This document shows, piece by piece, positions 26,145 to 38,279 of a DNA stretch of 64,000 bases (its first letter is position 1; every line of letters begins with the position of its first letter). A program made the translations under genes and the position numbers. Source of the DNA: Thiocystis violacea (lineage in GTDB: Bacteria > Pseudomonadota > Gammaproteobacteria > Chromatiales > Chromatiaceae); NCBI RefSeq assembly GCF_016583565.1, contig NZ_NRRF01000012.1:1-64000 (forward strand), given 5' to 3'. Below the pieces are notes generated by a model, which saw only the letters and a list, made by a program, of their open reading frames with translations, did no database searches and was not told where the DNA came from.

Positions 26145-27248
26145 ATGGTGCGCGGTAGCGATGGAGCACGCCAAAGTGGCTTGCGGGCGCTGGGTGTGGA
26201 GTCGCTGCGAAACCTGAGGCAACTGAGGCTGGAGACGGATGCGTCGGTTGTAGTGATTACTGGCGGGAACGGTGCCGGTAAGACCACTGTTCTGGAGGCG
26301 GTCTACCTGCTTGTGCGGGGAAAGTCATTTCGGGGCCAGAAGGCGGGCCCACTTTGCACGACGGGAGAGCGCCGCCTAAGCCTTCGAGGCCGTTTCGACC
26401 TTCCAGATGGCGAGCCTTTTCACATCCGTTTCGAGAGGGATCGGTCCGGAACGAAACGCGTTTTTGATCCGGAGGGCGGGCTAGACCAGTCTTCTGGTCG
26501 ATTGCCCGTTCAGATCAAGCTGGTCAGCGAGAATGCCCAACTGCTCCTGGATGGTGAGCCAGAGCTTCGACGGCGACTGCTGGACTGGAATGTGTTCCAC
26601 GTGGAACCAAGGTTTGCTCGCGTTCATCGGGACTTCCGGCGCACACTCGCTCAACGTAATGCCGCACTGAAGGGGATGGCTCGCCATCAGGGCGTATGGG
26701 ATAGCGCTTTCGCTCAAGCCGCAGGGGCGTTGACGGCGTACAGACACGCCTTCTTCACGCACTGGCGAGGTGAGTTTCTGCGCCTGGCGGCGACGCTGCC
26801 GTTCTTGGTCGACTGTGACTTGCGCTTCGACCCTGGGTGTCCCGCGGGACTCAGTCTGGAAGAGGCGATGGCAGCCGCGCGGGCGGATGAGCTCGAACGG
26901 GGCTTCACCGTGATTGGCCCATCTAGGGCGGACCTTTACATCGCGCGAGACGGTCGTCGCATTGGGTTCTCGCGCGGCCAAACGAAAGCCGTCGTCGCCC
27001 TCTTGCAATTGGCGGCCGAGGCGGTTCACCGTGCGCATGGCCGCGCCCCCGCCATCTTTTTGCTCGATGATTTCGAGGCAGAGCTAGACGAGGCTACGGC
27101 GGGGAGTCTATGGGAACAGTTTTCCGCGACCGCTAGCCAGCTCATCGCCACGCGCGTGACATCCCGGCGGGAGTGCGGCCTGCTTCTGACGCGTCCCTCG
27201 GTCGATATGTTTCACGTGGAACATGGTGTTCTCACACCCACTCCGTGA
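26145..27248 (+). CDS. recF: DNA replication/repair protein RecF
   Basis: 367 residues. Walker A GGNGAGKT is at 40-47, the signature-type SRGQTKAVVALLQLA near 270, and Walker B ends in LLDDFEAELD. RecF is an SMC-like ATPase that loads RecA at single-strand gaps with RecO and RecR. The first about 13 residues are an unusual extension before the conserved LRALGVESLRNLR, so the true start could be slightly downstream, although no other ATG fits well. Confidence 0.96.
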   Translation: MVRGSDGARQSGLRALGVESLRNLRQLRLETDASVVVITGGNGAGKTTVLEAVYLLVRGKSFRGQKAGPLCTTGERRLSLRGRFDLPDGEPFHIRFERDRSGTKRVFDPEGGLDQSSGRLPVQIKLVSENAQLLLDGEPELRRRLLDWNVFHVEPRFARVHRDFRRTLAQRNAALKGMARHQGVWDSAFAQAAGALTAYRHAFFTHWRGEFLRLAATLPFLVDCDLRFDPGCPAGLSLEEAMAAARADELERGFTVIGPSRADLYIARDGRRIGFSRGQTKAVVALLQLAAEAVHRAHGRAPAIFLLDDFEAELDEATAGSLWEQFSATASQLIATRVTSRRECGLLLTRPSVDMFHVEHGVLTPTP

Positions 27249-27315
27249 CCTGAGCGCCTCGGCAGCCCTGTTGACCACGACGCCTTTTCAAGCGACTTCA
27301 ATCGTTTAGCTCTGA

Positions 27316-29889
<2,574 letters not shown>

Positions 29890-29898
29890 GTCTTTGCT

Positions 29899-29946
29899 CC
29901 CTGCGTCCTTTGACAGGGCGCAGGGGTGGCCATCGCAATGGATGGC
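29899..29946. terminator. Paired hairpins between convergent gyrB and plsC
   Basis: CCCTGCG / CGCAGGG (29899-29925) and GCCATC / GATGGC (29929-29946) fill the 63-base gap between two convergent genes. Neither has a T-run, so they are bidirectional terminators by position. Confidence 0.45.
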
Positions 29947-29952
29947 AGCAGG

Positions 29953-30669
29953 CTAGCGATCCGCAAGGGCTGCGACCGCCCCTTCGATCCACTCTTCCGT
30001 CAAAGCATTGATCTCGGTGGCCTTGCGTCCTTGAGTTTGGAGCGAGGGACCGATCACCACATCGATGATTCCAGGGCGTTTCATCAGACTCCTCCGCCCC
30101 CAGAACACACCGGCGTTGTGCGCGATGGGAACCACGCGTCGCCCGCTACGCTCGGCGAGTAAGGCGCCGCCAATGCCGTAGGTGTGCTGCGTTCCAGGCG
30201 CGACCCGAGTTCCCTCGGGAAACACGATGATCCAGCGCCCCTCATCCAAGCGCTTCGTGCCCTCACGTATCAGTTTGGTGATTTCCCGCCTGCCGGCCGC
30301 ACGGTCGATTGGGATGGGGTCGAGGCGATTGAGCGCCCAGCCGAAGAAGGGAATGCGCGTCAGTTCCTGCTTGAGAACCCAGGACTGGTCGAGCGGGAGC
30401 AGGACCCTCAAGGCAATGATCTCCCAGGCGGACTGATGCTTGCTCAAGACGACCGATGGCTCCCTCGGCAAGTGCTCGATGCCCGTCACCCGGTATTCGA
30501 GCCCACAAAGGTGCTTCAGGGCATGTAGGTTCAACACGCCCCATGAGCGTGCCAAGCGCGCAACCAGGTGCTTCGAGCGACCCCATCCAACCAGAAGGAT
30601 CGCAATGGAATACAGCAGGCTCGACCCAAGAAGGACCACTTGATAGAGAAGAGAGCGGAGAAGGAGCAT
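29953..30669 (-). CDS. plsC: 1-acyl-sn-glycerol-3-phosphate acyltransferase
   Basis: 238 residues with an N-terminal membrane helix (LLYQVVLLGSSLLYSIAILLV). The acyltransferase motifs are SKHQSAWE, a variant of NHx4D in which the acidic residue is Glu, and FPEGTR for phosphate binding. It adds the second acyl chain to lysophosphatidate on the inner membrane, making phosphatidic acid. It follows gmhB by two bases on the minus strand, in the order glyQ-glyS-gmhB-plsC common in gammaproteobacteria. Confidence 0.93.
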   Translation of the reverse strand: MLLLRSLLYQVVLLGSSLLYSIAILLVGWGRSKHLVARLARSWGVLNLHALKHLCGLEYRVTGIEHLPREPSVVLSKHQSAWEIIALRVLLPLDQSWVLKQELTRIPFFGWALNRLDPIPIDRAAGRREITKLIREGTKRLDEGRWIIVFPEGTRVAPGTQHTYGIGGALLAERSGRRVVPIAHNAGVFWGRRSLMKRPGIIDVVIGPSLQTQGRKATEINALTEEWIEGAVAALADR

Positions 30670-30671
30670 AA

Positions 30672-31262
30672 CTATCCCAGTGATTGGAGGAGGGTATCTG
30701 CGGCGTCTGCGAGATCCCGAAAGACGCGGACGCCGTCCAGCTCGGCGGACGCTTGCGCGCTGTCGGCCCGGAGAGCCGTGAGCGTCCGTTCGCCCTTGCC
30801 GGTTCGCACGAGCCAGGGAGCTGCGCCGACCTTGCGTGCGGCCTGGATGTCACTGAGCGAATCGCCGATGAAGGGCACGCCCTTGAGTCCTGATCCGAGC
30901 CGCTCGCCGATGTCATCGAGTAAAGCGGTTCCCGGCTTCCTGCAAGTGCAGCCTTGGCGTGGTCCATGGGGGCAAAAGGCGATCAGCTCGATCCGACCGC
31001 CTTGCGCGGATACCAGCTCTTGAAGCCTCTGATGCATGGCGTTCAGCTCGGTCAGCGTAAAGAGTCCGCGTGCCAGCCCGGATTGGTTGGAGGCGACCGC
31101 AAGGCGATAGCCTCTCTGTGACAACCGCGCCATTGCCTCGATGCTGCCTGCAATCGGTGTCCACTCGGCCACCGATTTGATGTAGGCGTCCGAGTCGTGA
31201 TTGATGACCCCATCGCGATCCAGGATCAGGATGGGGTGCGAGGAGGACCAGGCGGGGCTCAC
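30672..31262 (-). CDS. gmhB: D-glycero-beta-D-manno-heptose-1,7-bisphosphate 7-phosphatase
   Basis: 196 residues, starting at a GTG that overlaps the glyS stop (GTGA). The HAD nucleophile motif is LDRDGVIN, followed by VASNQSG and the structural zinc site CPHGPRQGCTC, which distinguishes GmhB from other HAD phosphatases. Motif IV is FIGDSLSD. It removes the 7-phosphate in ADP-heptose synthesis for the lipopolysaccharide inner core. The C-terminal ~20 residues are longer than in E. coli. Confidence 0.93.
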   Translation of the reverse strand: MSPAWSSSHPILILDRDGVINHDSDAYIKSVAEWTPIAGSIEAMARLSQRGYRLAVASNQSGLARGLFTLTELNAMHQRLQELVSAQGGRIELIAFCPHGPRQGCTCRKPGTALLDDIGERLGSGLKGVPFIGDSLSDIQAARKVGAAPWLVRTGKGERTLTALRADSAQASAELDGVRVFRDLADAADTLLQSLG

Positions 31263-33337
31263 TGCAGCTTCGAGATATCCGCGACCTGAAGGAAGAGCGA
31301 CGACAGTGACTGCAAGAGCGCGATCCGATTCTGGCGTACCGCGTCATCCTCGGCCATGACCATGACATCGTTGAAGAACTGATCCACCTCATCCTTGAGG
31401 TGAGCGAGGGTCGTGAGGATCGCCGAATAGTCGCGCTCAGCCGCAAGCGGACCAATCTCGTCTTGTAACGCCTGAATACGCGTGGCGAGTCGGATCTCGG
31501 CGGGCTCTGAAAGGAGACCGACGTCGACCGAGGCCGCTCGATCGCCACCCGTCCGCGCCTTGGCCAGGATGTTTCTGATTCGCTTGTTGGCGGCCGCGAG
31601 ACTCTCAGCCTCAGGGAGCGCACGAAACTGCGTCACGGCGGCAACACGTCGATCAAGATCCCAGGGGTTGGTCAGCCCCGTCTGCAGGACCGCCTCCACC
31701 GTATCCGGTGCGACGCCTTGGTCGCCATAGTAGCTCGCCAAGCGTTCCAGCATGTAGGTCAAGACCCCGTCGACGACATCCCCTTGCAGCCGCCCGACCG
31801 GAAAGCCTTCTCGCGCCGACTCCAGCAATCCACGAAGATCCAAGTCGAGCGGGGTCTCGATCAGGAGACGTAACACCGCGATCGACGCTCGCCTGAGGCC
31901 ATAGGGGTCTTTCGCTCCGGTCGGACGCAGGCCGATGCCGAAGACACCCACGAGGGTATCGATCCGATCCGCGATCGCGAGTGCCTGGCCGCAGCGACTC
32001 GCTGGCAGTCCGTCTCCCGCGAAGCGTGGGAGGTACTGATCTTCCATCGCCGCACAGACGCAAGGATCCTCTCCCGATCGCGCGGCGTAGTAGCGCCCCA
32101 TGGTCCCCTGAAGCGCGGGGAACTCGTAGACCATCGAGGTGACCAGGTCACACTTCGACAGCAGGGCCGCGCGTTCGATCAATGCCGAATCCGTGCCCAA
32201 GGCGCCGGCCAATGAACTGGCCAGTCGGCCCACCCGCCGGCTCTTCTCGGCGATCGTGCCCAGCTTGTCTTGAAAGACGACCGTTTCCAGTCGTTCCGCG
32301 AAGTCCACCAGGGAGTGTTTGAGGTCCTGCGACCAGAAGAAGGCCGCGTCCTCGAAGCGCGGCCGAATGACCCGCTCGTTGCCGGCGCGGACTTTGTCCG
32401 GATCACGGCTCAGAATGTTGGCGACCGCAATGAAGCGCGCTTGAAGCGTGCCTGCCGCGTCCTCGAGCGGGAAGTATTTCTGATTGCTCTGCATGGTCTC
32501 GATCAAGACCTCGGCGGGGATGTCCAGAAAGCGCTCATCGAACCGGCAGAGCAATGCCTGCGGCCATTCGACCAGGGCTGTGACCTCATCGAGCAGAGCG
32601 GGTTCGATGCGCGCACGGAGTCCGTGCGATGCAGCCAGGTCGGTCACCTGCTGACGCACGGCCGCACGCCGCTCCTCGAAGGAGGCCTCGACGCGTCCAG
32701 TCTCCCTGAGCACCTGGGGATAGTCCGTTGCGGTGCCGATCTCGATCACCTCCGGATGATGGAAACGATGCCCGTGCGTGTGTGGGCCGATCCTGAGACC
32801 GAGCACCTCGCCCTCGATGGTCGCGCTTCCCATCTTCCCGCAGACCCAGTGCACCGGGCGGACGAACTCCTCGGCGCGATCACCCCAGCGCATGCGCTTG
32901 GGGATCGGGAGCGCGGCCAGGGCCGCCTCCGTCATCGCCGGGACCAACTGAGCGGTATCCTGCCCCTGATTGAAGCTGCGGAAAACCAGCCACGCGCCCT
33001 TGTCTGTGTGCTCCTGCTCCAACGCCTCGATCTCCACCCCGCACGAGCGGGCGAATCCGAGCACCGCCTTGGTCGGCTTTCCGTCAGCGTCGAACGCGGC
33101 TTGGAGTGCCGGACCACGCCGGACGCTCTCCTGATCCGGCTGACGGGTGGCGATTCCATGGACCAAGAGGGCCAAACGCCGCGGGCTCGCAAAGCGCTGG
33201 ATCTCCCGATACGCGATGCTGTTTGCATCCAACTGTGATCGGAAGCCCTCTTCGAAGGCCTTCGCGAGCCTTGGCAAAGCGACCGGTGGGAGCTCCTCCG
33301 TTCCGATTTCGATCAGCAGATCAGTGTGTGTATCCAC
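31259..33337 (-). CDS. glyS: Glycyl-tRNA synthetase beta subunit
   Basis: 692 residues, the family length. The opening DLLIEIGTEELPPVALPRLA and the internal LALLVHG and RFIAVANILSRDPDKVRAGNERVIRPRF are diagnostic. It forms the alpha2beta2 enzyme with GlyQ, whose gene is 13 bases upstream; the beta subunit binds tRNA-Gly. It overlaps gmhB by four bases. Confidence 0.98.
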   Translation of the reverse strand: MDTHTDLLIEIGTEELPPVALPRLAKAFEEGFRSQLDANSIAYREIQRFASPRRLALLVHGIATRQPDQESVRRGPALQAAFDADGKPTKAVLGFARSCGVEIEALEQEHTDKGAWLVFRSFNQGQDTAQLVPAMTEAALAALPIPKRMRWGDRAEEFVRPVHWVCGKMGSATIEGEVLGLRIGPHTHGHRFHHPEVIEIGTATDYPQVLRETGRVEASFEERRAAVRQQVTDLAASHGLRARIEPALLDEVTALVEWPQALLCRFDERFLDIPAEVLIETMQSNQKYFPLEDAAGTLQARFIAVANILSRDPDKVRAGNERVIRPRFEDAAFFWSQDLKHSLVDFAERLETVVFQDKLGTIAEKSRRVGRLASSLAGALGTDSALIERAALLSKCDLVTSMVYEFPALQGTMGRYYAARSGEDPCVCAAMEDQYLPRFAGDGLPASRCGQALAIADRIDTLVGVFGIGLRPTGAKDPYGLRRASIAVLRLLIETPLDLDLRGLLESAREGFPVGRLQGDVVDGVLTYMLERLASYYGDQGVAPDTVEAVLQTGLTNPWDLDRRVAAVTQFRALPEAESLAAANKRIRNILAKARTGGDRAASVDVGLLSEPAEIRLATRIQALQDEIGPLAAERDYSAILTTLAHLKDEVDQFFNDVMVMAEDDAVRQNRIALLQSLSSLFLQVADISKLQ

Positions 33338-33350
33338 GGTCGACTCCCGA

Positions 33351-34256
33351 TTATCGTCTTAGCATGGGGAAACCGAGTGCCTCCCGCTTCTCGAAATAGG
33401 CCTGCGCGACCGCACGCGACAGCGCGCGAACTCGCAGGATGAACCTCTGGCGTTCGGTGACCGAAATCGCCCCCCGAGCGTCGAGGAGGTTGAAGGAGTG
33501 AGACGCCTTGAGCACCTGTTCGTAGGCCGGGAGTGGCAAGCCGCGCTCGACCAGCTCGGTGCTCATGCGTTCGCAGGTATCGAACTGCGCGAAGAGCGCC
33601 TTGGTGTCCGCGATCTCGAAGTTGTATTCGGACTGCTCGACTTCGTTCTGGTGGAAGACGTCCCCATAGGTCACCGTCGCATCGGCCGTGCGGCTCCACA
33701 CCAGGTCGTAGACGCTCTCGACCTCCTGGAGATACATGGCGATGCGCTCGAGTCCGTAGGTGATCTCACCTGTCACGGGTCGACAGTCGAGTCCGCCCAC
33801 CTGTTGGAAGTAGGTGAACTGGGTGACTTCCATGCCATTGAGCCAGACCTCCCAGCCCAGCCCCCAGGCGCCGAGCGTCGGCGACTCCCAGTTGTCTTCG
33901 ACGAACCGGATGTCGTGCACCAGCGGATCGATTCCGAGATGCCGCAGTGAGTTCAGATAAAGGTCCTGGATCTCCAACGGCGACGGTTTGAGAATGACCT
34001 GGTACTGGTAATAGTGCTGCAGCCGATTGGGATTGTTGCCATAACGGCCATCGGTCGGTCGACGTGAGGGTTGTACATAGGCACTGCGCCAGGGCTCGGG
34101 ACCAATGGAGCGCAAGAACGTCGATGGATGGAAGGTGCCCGCACCCACTTCCATGTCGTAGGGCTGTACGATGACGCACCCGAGTTCGGCCCAATAGCGC
34201 TCGAGTGCAAAAATAAGACCCTGAAAGGTCGAGACGTCCTCGGATTCGAGACTCAA
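33351..34256 (-). CDS. glyQ: Glycyl-tRNA synthetase alpha subunit
   Basis: 301 residues, with [20 protein letters not shown] and [19 protein letters not shown], the class II catalytic subunit. The start is TTG at 34256, with AGGAG seven bases before it; no ATG or GTG fits the conserved N-terminus. It makes glycyl-adenylate and, with GlyS, charges tRNA-Gly. First gene of glyQ-glyS-gmhB-plsC; it diverges from the cation transporter gene. Confidence 0.97.
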   Translation of the reverse strand: MSLESEDVSTFQGLIFALERYWAELGCVIVQPYDMEVGAGTFHPSTFLRSIGPEPWRSAYVQPSRRPTDGRYGNNPNRLQHYYQYQVILKPSPLEIQDLYLNSLRHLGIDPLVHDIRFVEDNWESPTLGAWGLGWEVWLNGMEVTQFTYFQQVGGLDCRPVTGEITYGLERIAMYLQEVESVYDLVWSRTADATVTYGDVFHQNEVEQSEYNFEIADTKALFAQFDTCERMSTELVERGLPLPAYEQVLKASHSFNLLDARGAISVTERQRFILRVRALSRAVAQAYFEKREALGFPMLRR

Positions 34257-34383
34257 GGTGGACTCCTGCGACGAGGTGAGCGATGAAATCGCACAGTATA
34301 TGCGCTCGACGCGCCTGCTGCGCCGACGAGATGAGGTCTCGCCGCACCCATTCCCGCCGTGTGAGCGAAGCCGTGCTCTGTCG

Positions 34384-34389
34384 TATACT
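34384..34389 (+). promoter_or_regulatory. -10 element before the cation transporter gene
   Basis: TATACT lies 42 bases before the chosen GTG start; no convincing -35 accompanies it. Confidence 0.35.
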
Positions 34390-34431
34390 GCCGGCCCGCC
34401 CCCATTGCGTCATCAGTCGGTACCCCTAACC

Positions 34432-35589
34432 GTGATTTCCGATCAACAGTCTCGCAGCGATCGCAGCCAAGCCGTCACCCGCACCGCTATCGTTGGGGCC
34501 ATTATCAACCTGCTGTTGTCGGTCCTGAAGGTGCTGGCGGGTCTTGCCGGCCATTCGCAGGCCCTGGTGGCCGACGGCATTCATTCCCTCTCCGATCTCC
34601 TCTCGGACCTGCTGGTTCTGGTCGCGGGACACCATGCCGAGCAGGGTCCGGACCCCGAGCATCCCTATGGCCATGCCAGATATGAGACGGTCGCAACCCT
34701 CGCGCTAAGCTTCTTACTCCTTGCCGTGGCGATCGGGATTGGCTGGGACGCGACCGACCGTCTCTTCCATCCGGGGGAGCTGTTCACCCCAGGGATCGTC
34801 GCCCTGGCGGCGACGCTCGTATCCATTGGGGCCAAGGAGTGGCTCTACTGGTGGACGCTCGGCTACGCGAAGAGAGTCCGGTCCGATCTGCTGCGCGCCA
34901 ATGCCTGGCATCACCGCACTGATGCGATCTCCTCTGTCGTGGTCTTGGTGGGGATCGGGGGTACCATGGCGGGCCTTCCCTATTTGGACGCGATCGCGGC
35001 GGTCATCGTCGCCATCATGATCGCCAAGATCGCCTGGGATCTCGGCTGGGAAGCCACCACGGAGCTGGTCGACACGGGACTTACGTCGGAAAGGATAGAA
35101 GAGGTCAATGAGACCATTCGCTCGGTCGGTGGCGTTCGCGATATCCACATGCTGCGCACCCGCCGTTCTGGCGGCCAGGTGTCGGCCGATGTCCATGTCC
35201 TGGTCGATCCCGATGTGAGTGTCTCCGAAGGACACATGATCAGCGTGCTGGTCGAGCAGCGCCTCAAGCGCGAGATCGACGAGATGACGGACGTGACCGT
35301 CCACATCGACCCGGAAGATGACGAGCAAGCCCCGCGATGTCCGAGGCTGCCCATGCGCGCGGAGGCGTTGGCTCGGCTTGCGTCCTTGTGGTCGTCGATA
35401 CCCGCGGCGAACGAGCGGCAGCGCATTACCCTGCACTATCTGCGTTCCCGAGTCGATGTCGATGTCTACTTTCCCCTCACCGCCTGCCAGCGCGACGGTG
35501 CCGATCCGCAACGGCTTCACAGTGAACTCGCGGCGGCCCTGAGAGAGGATTCCGCATTCAGGGAGCTGCGAATCTACTTCGGACTCTAG
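34432..35589 (+). CDS. Cation diffusion facilitator transporter
   Basis: 385 residues from the GTG at 34432; a TTG at 34405 is an alternative. The transmembrane domain carries the CDF metal site motif HSLSDLLSD on helix 2 and a matching HHRTDAISS on helix 5. A cytoplasmic ferredoxin-like domain follows (about 225-300). The protein continues for about 85 more residues (from ~300), longer than a minimal CDF, as in the FieF-like families with a second C-terminal domain. It exports a divalent cation such as Zn, Fe, Co or Mn against protons; the metal cannot be told from the motifs. Confidence 0.92.
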   Translation: MISDQQSRSDRSQAVTRTAIVGAIINLLLSVLKVLAGLAGHSQALVADGIHSLSDLLSDLLVLVAGHHAEQGPDPEHPYGHARYETVATLALSFLLLAVAIGIGWDATDRLFHPGELFTPGIVALAATLVSIGAKEWLYWWTLGYAKRVRSDLLRANAWHHRTDAISSVVVLVGIGGTMAGLPYLDAIAAVIVAIMIAKIAWDLGWEATTELVDTGLTSERIEEVNETIRSVGGVRDIHMLRTRRSGGQVSADVHVLVDPDVSVSEGHMISVLVEQRLKREIDEMTDVTVHIDPEDDEQAPRCPRLPMRAEALARLASLWSSIPAANERQRITLHYLRSRVDVDVYFPLTACQRDGADPQRLHSELAAALREDSAFRELRIYFGL

Positions 35590-35591
35590 CA

Positions 35592-35608
35592 CGCACCATG
35601 ATAGTGCA
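35592..35608. promoter_or_regulatory. NtrC-type enhancer site upstream of glnA
   Basis: On the minus strand the 17 bases read TGCACTATCATGGTGCG, agreeing with the NtrC consensus TGCACY-N5-GGTGCA at all but the last base. It lies about 225 bases upstream of the sigma54 promoter at 35819 and 465 upstream of the glnA ATG. NtrC itself is encoded at 39.5 kb. Confidence 0.7.
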
Positions 35609-35818
35609 TCTTTGCCTGGCGCCGCCCATCTCGGTGCGCGGTTGGTTTCCGACACCGAACGCAGCGGTACTTGTTCTGCACGGAGGCGGCATCTCCGCCC
35701 GCGACGTTTCAGCTCGACAGCCCGCGCTCTCCGCATAACCCCATGAAACAAAAGCAGCTATGGCGCTTGCGCCGCACCAGCCTCGACGTCATGCGGAAGC
35801 CCCTTTGAACGGCGCATA

Positions 35819-35836
35819 TTGGCGTATTCATTGCAT
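35819..35836 (+). promoter_or_regulatory. Sigma54 promoter of glnA
   Basis: TTGGCGTATTCATTGCAT has the GG (35821) and GC (35833) dinucleotides with exactly ten bases between, and matches TTGGCAC-N4-TTGCA apart from one core base. Transcription would start near 35846, leaving a leader of about 230 bases. The rest of the 35590-36073 gap shows no gene. Confidence 0.7.
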
Positions 35837-36073
35837 TCGGCCTGCGAGGCGAGTGAATGCGCTATCCGATTCCAGATGTCCTGCCTTAAGCCGTGTGGGG
35901 CGTCACTCCATTCCTTGCAGGATTCGTGAGGTTGTTTGACGAGTCGTGCAGCGCGATCCCTGACCTGCTACTCTCCGGCGCCGGACGTGACGACACTGGC
36001 AAGAACGCCAGGCCTGACGCCACACATGGTTCCGCCGGTCCAGCTCTATCGAAACAGCATCGGAGACAATGAG

Positions 36074-37477
36074 ATGACTGATGTCATTAAGATGATCAAA
36101 GACAACGAAGTGAGATTTGTCGATCTTCGCTTCACGGACACCCGCGGCAAGGAACAGCACGTTTCCATGCCCGCCAGCGTGATCGATGAAGACATGTTCA
36201 AGGACGGCAAGATGTTCGACGGGTCGTCGATCGCCGGCTGGAAGGGCATCGAAGCCTCCGACATGGTCCTGATGCCAGAGGCGGACACCGCCGTCATGGA
36301 CCCCTTCACCGATGAGAACACGCTGATCATCCGCTGCGACATCCTCGAGCCCGAGACCATGACCGGCTACGAGCGCGATCCTCGGTCCGTTGCCAAGCGC
36401 GCAGAAGCCTATCTCAAGTCGACCGGTGTTGCCGATACGGCCTACTTCGGCCCAGAGCCTGAGTTCTTCATCCTCGACGACGTCCGTTGGGGCGCGGACA
36501 TGGGCGGTGCCTTCTACAAGGTCGACTCGGAAGAGGCAGGTTGGAACTCAGAGCGCGTCTTTCCTGACGGCAACATGGGTCACCGGCCAGGGACCAAGGG
36601 CGGCTATTTCCCGGTTCCGCCAGTCGACTCCTTGAACGACCTGCGCGCGGCAATGTGCTTGACGCTCGAAGAAATGGGCGTTCCCGTCGAAGTGCATCAT
36701 CACGAGGTCGCCACCGCCGGCCAGTGTGAGATCGGAACCAGATTCGATACCCTGGTCCATCGCGCCGACAAGAACCAGATCACCAAGTACGTAATTCAGA
36801 ACGTTGCTCACGCCTACGGCAAGACGGCAACCTTCATGCCCAAGCCGATCGTCGGTGACAACGGCACCGGCATGCACGTCCACCAGTCGCTCAGCAAGGA
36901 CGGTCAGAACCTCTTCGCGGGCGACAAGTACGGCGGCCTTTCGGACACGGCGCTCTATTACATTGGCGGCATCATCAAGCACGCCCGTGCACTGAATGCC
37001 CTGACCAACGCCTCGACCAATTCCTACAAGCGCCTGGTCCCCGGCTTTGAAGCTCCGGTCATGCTGGCTTATTCCGCCCGCAACCGCTCTGCTTCTATCC
37101 GCATCCCCTTCAGCGCTAGCCCCAAAGGGCGCCGCATTGAGGTGCGCTTCCCGGACTCCACGGGCAACCCCTATCTGTCGTTCTCGGCCATGATGCTGGC
37201 CGGCCTCGATGGCATTCAAAACAAGATCCACCCCGGCGACGCCATGGACAAGGATCTCTACGATCTGCCCCCAGAAGAGGCGAAGTCCATCCCGACCGTC
37301 TGTTACTCCTTGGACATGGCGTTGGACGCCCTCGACAAGGACCGTGACTTCCTGACCGCCGGCGGGGTCTTCACCGATGATCTCATCGATGCCTACATCA
37401 CGCTGAAGATGGCTGACGTCACGCGTTTGCGCATGACCACGCACCCGGTCGAGTTCGATATGTACTACAGCCTCTAA
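36074..37477 (+). CDS. glnA: Glutamine synthetase, type I
   Basis: 467 residues from the ATG at 36074 with GGAG eight bases upstream; the frame opens at 35936, but the extra part is non-coding leader. Hallmarks are [27 protein letters not shown], the ATP-binding [12 protein letters not shown] and the adenylylation loop DLYDLPPEE with Tyr396. This is the GSI-beta form regulated by adenylylation (GlnE). It makes glutamine from glutamate, ammonia and ATP. The sigma54 promoter and NtrC site upstream and the ntrBC genes downstream show nitrogen control. Confidence 0.98.
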   Translation: MTDVIKMIKDNEVRFVDLRFTDTRGKEQHVSMPASVIDEDMFKDGKMFDGSSIAGWKGIEASDMVLMPEADTAVMDPFTDENTLIIRCDILEPETMTGYERDPRSVAKRAEAYLKSTGVADTAYFGPEPEFFILDDVRWGADMGGAFYKVDSEEAGWNSERVFPDGNMGHRPGTKGGYFPVPPVDSLNDLRAAMCLTLEEMGVPVEVHHHEVATAGQCEIGTRFDTLVHRADKNQITKYVIQNVAHAYGKTATFMPKPIVGDNGTGMHVHQSLSKDGQNLFAGDKYGGLSDTALYYIGGIIKHARALNALTNASTNSYKRLVPGFEAPVMLAYSARNRSASIRIPFSASPKGRRIEVRFPDSTGNPYLSFSAMMLAGLDGIQNKIHPGDAMDKDLYDLPPEEAKSIPTVCYSLDMALDALDKDRDFLTAGGVFTDDLIDAYITLKMADVTRLRMTTHPVEFDMYYSL

Positions 37478-37486
37478 GGATCCATT

Positions 37487-37511
37487 CGGCCCGGACCCTT
37501 TTTCCGGGCCG
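37487..37511 (+). terminator. glnA terminator hairpin
   Basis: A perfect 9-bp stem CGGCCCGGA / TCCGGGCCG with a CCCTTTT loop starts nine bases after the glnA stop. A smaller stem CCCTGA-TGCC-TCAGGG follows at 37545-37560. Confidence 0.65.
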
Positions 37512-37577
37512 CAGGTGCAGGGACGCACCTCCCTCCATATCGCCCCCTGATGCCTCAGGGTCATCGAGTTGCCCCAC

Positions 37578-37608
37578 AACGTTTGTCGACGAGTTAACGT
37601 TTGTCGAC
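37578..37608 (+). repeat. 13-bp direct repeat upstream of the DUF4124 gene
   Basis: AACGTTTGTCGAC occurs at 37578-37590 and again at 37596-37608, 18 bases apart and 43 bases before the DUF4124 start. It may be a tandem regulator site. Confidence 0.5.
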
Positions 37609-37650
37609 AGGTTGTTGTTAAGCCGTTGCGCCTCGACTATTCTTGGCCGC

Positions 37651-38172
37651 ATGGTTCGATCTATCGTCTTCATCGCTGCATTGGTGTGGGCCTCCTGCGC
37701 GAGCGCGGAGATCTACCGTTGGGTCGATCAGGATGGCCGAGTCCAATTCTCCGATCGCTGGATCCAGGGCTCAGAGCGGCTCACAGACAAGAAGAAGGCC
37801 GCTGAACAACCGAAGGCAGAGTCTTTGCCGCCCGAGCCAGACTCTCCAGACGAGCCCTTCCTCGGTCCTTATGACTCCCTGGAGATCGTCGCACCAGCGG
37901 CGAATGCAATCCTCACTCAGGACAACGCCGGCGTCCCCATCAGTCTGATGGTCGATCCACCGCTCATCGAAGGCCACCAGATGTCGGTGCTGCTCGATGA
38001 AGCCGCGCTCCCTGTGCAGAACATGGCGACTCAGTTCAAGCTAACGGGGGCTGCCCTAGGCAGTCATCGCCTCCAGATCCGCGTCAAAGGGGCCGGCGGC
38101 CGAGTGGTTGCACAGTCCGCCCCGCGCAGCTTCCATATCGAAAAACCCAAGGAGCCTGGTCAGTTGCGCTGA
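37651..38172 (+). CDS. Secreted DUF4124 domain protein
   Basis: 173 residues with a signal peptide cleaved after CASA (MVRSIVFIAALVWASCASA). The DUF4124 core follows directly: EIYRWVDQDGRVQFSDR. The middle is a Pro/Glu linker, and the C-terminal half looks like an Ig-like beta domain (SLEIVAPAANAIL...HRLQIRVKGAGG). Such proteins are commonly encoded between glnA and ntrB in gammaproteobacteria, but no function is established. The short leader has a 13-bp direct repeat and a weak RBS. Confidence 0.85.
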   Translation: MVRSIVFIAALVWASCASAEIYRWVDQDGRVQFSDRWIQGSERLTDKKKAAEQPKAESLPPEPDSPDEPFLGPYDSLEIVAPAANAILTQDNAGVPISLMVDPPLIEGHQMSVLLDEAALPVQNMATQFKLTGAALGSHRLQIRVKGAGGRVVAQSAPRSFHIEKPKEPGQLR

Positions 38173-38262
38173 ACACCACTGCGCTCGACCCAACGCCGTT
38201 CCGGCGCGGTCTTCTTTTCCGTGATCCTCTCCGCCTTCCTTTCTGTGAATGGCCAGGTATTT

Positions 38263-38279
38263 CTGGCACTATCTTTGCT
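38263..38279 (+). promoter_or_regulatory. Near-consensus sigma54 promoter upstream of ntrB
   Basis: CTGGCACTATCTTTGCT contains TGGCAC and TTTGCT with GG (38265) and GC (38277) ten bases apart, agreeing with the sigma54 consensus at every key position. The start site would be near 38290, 138 bases before ntrB, suggesting NtrC-dependent autoregulation of ntrBC. The 38173-38427 gap holds only a 26-codon GTG frame (from 38312) with no RBS. Confidence 0.75.
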
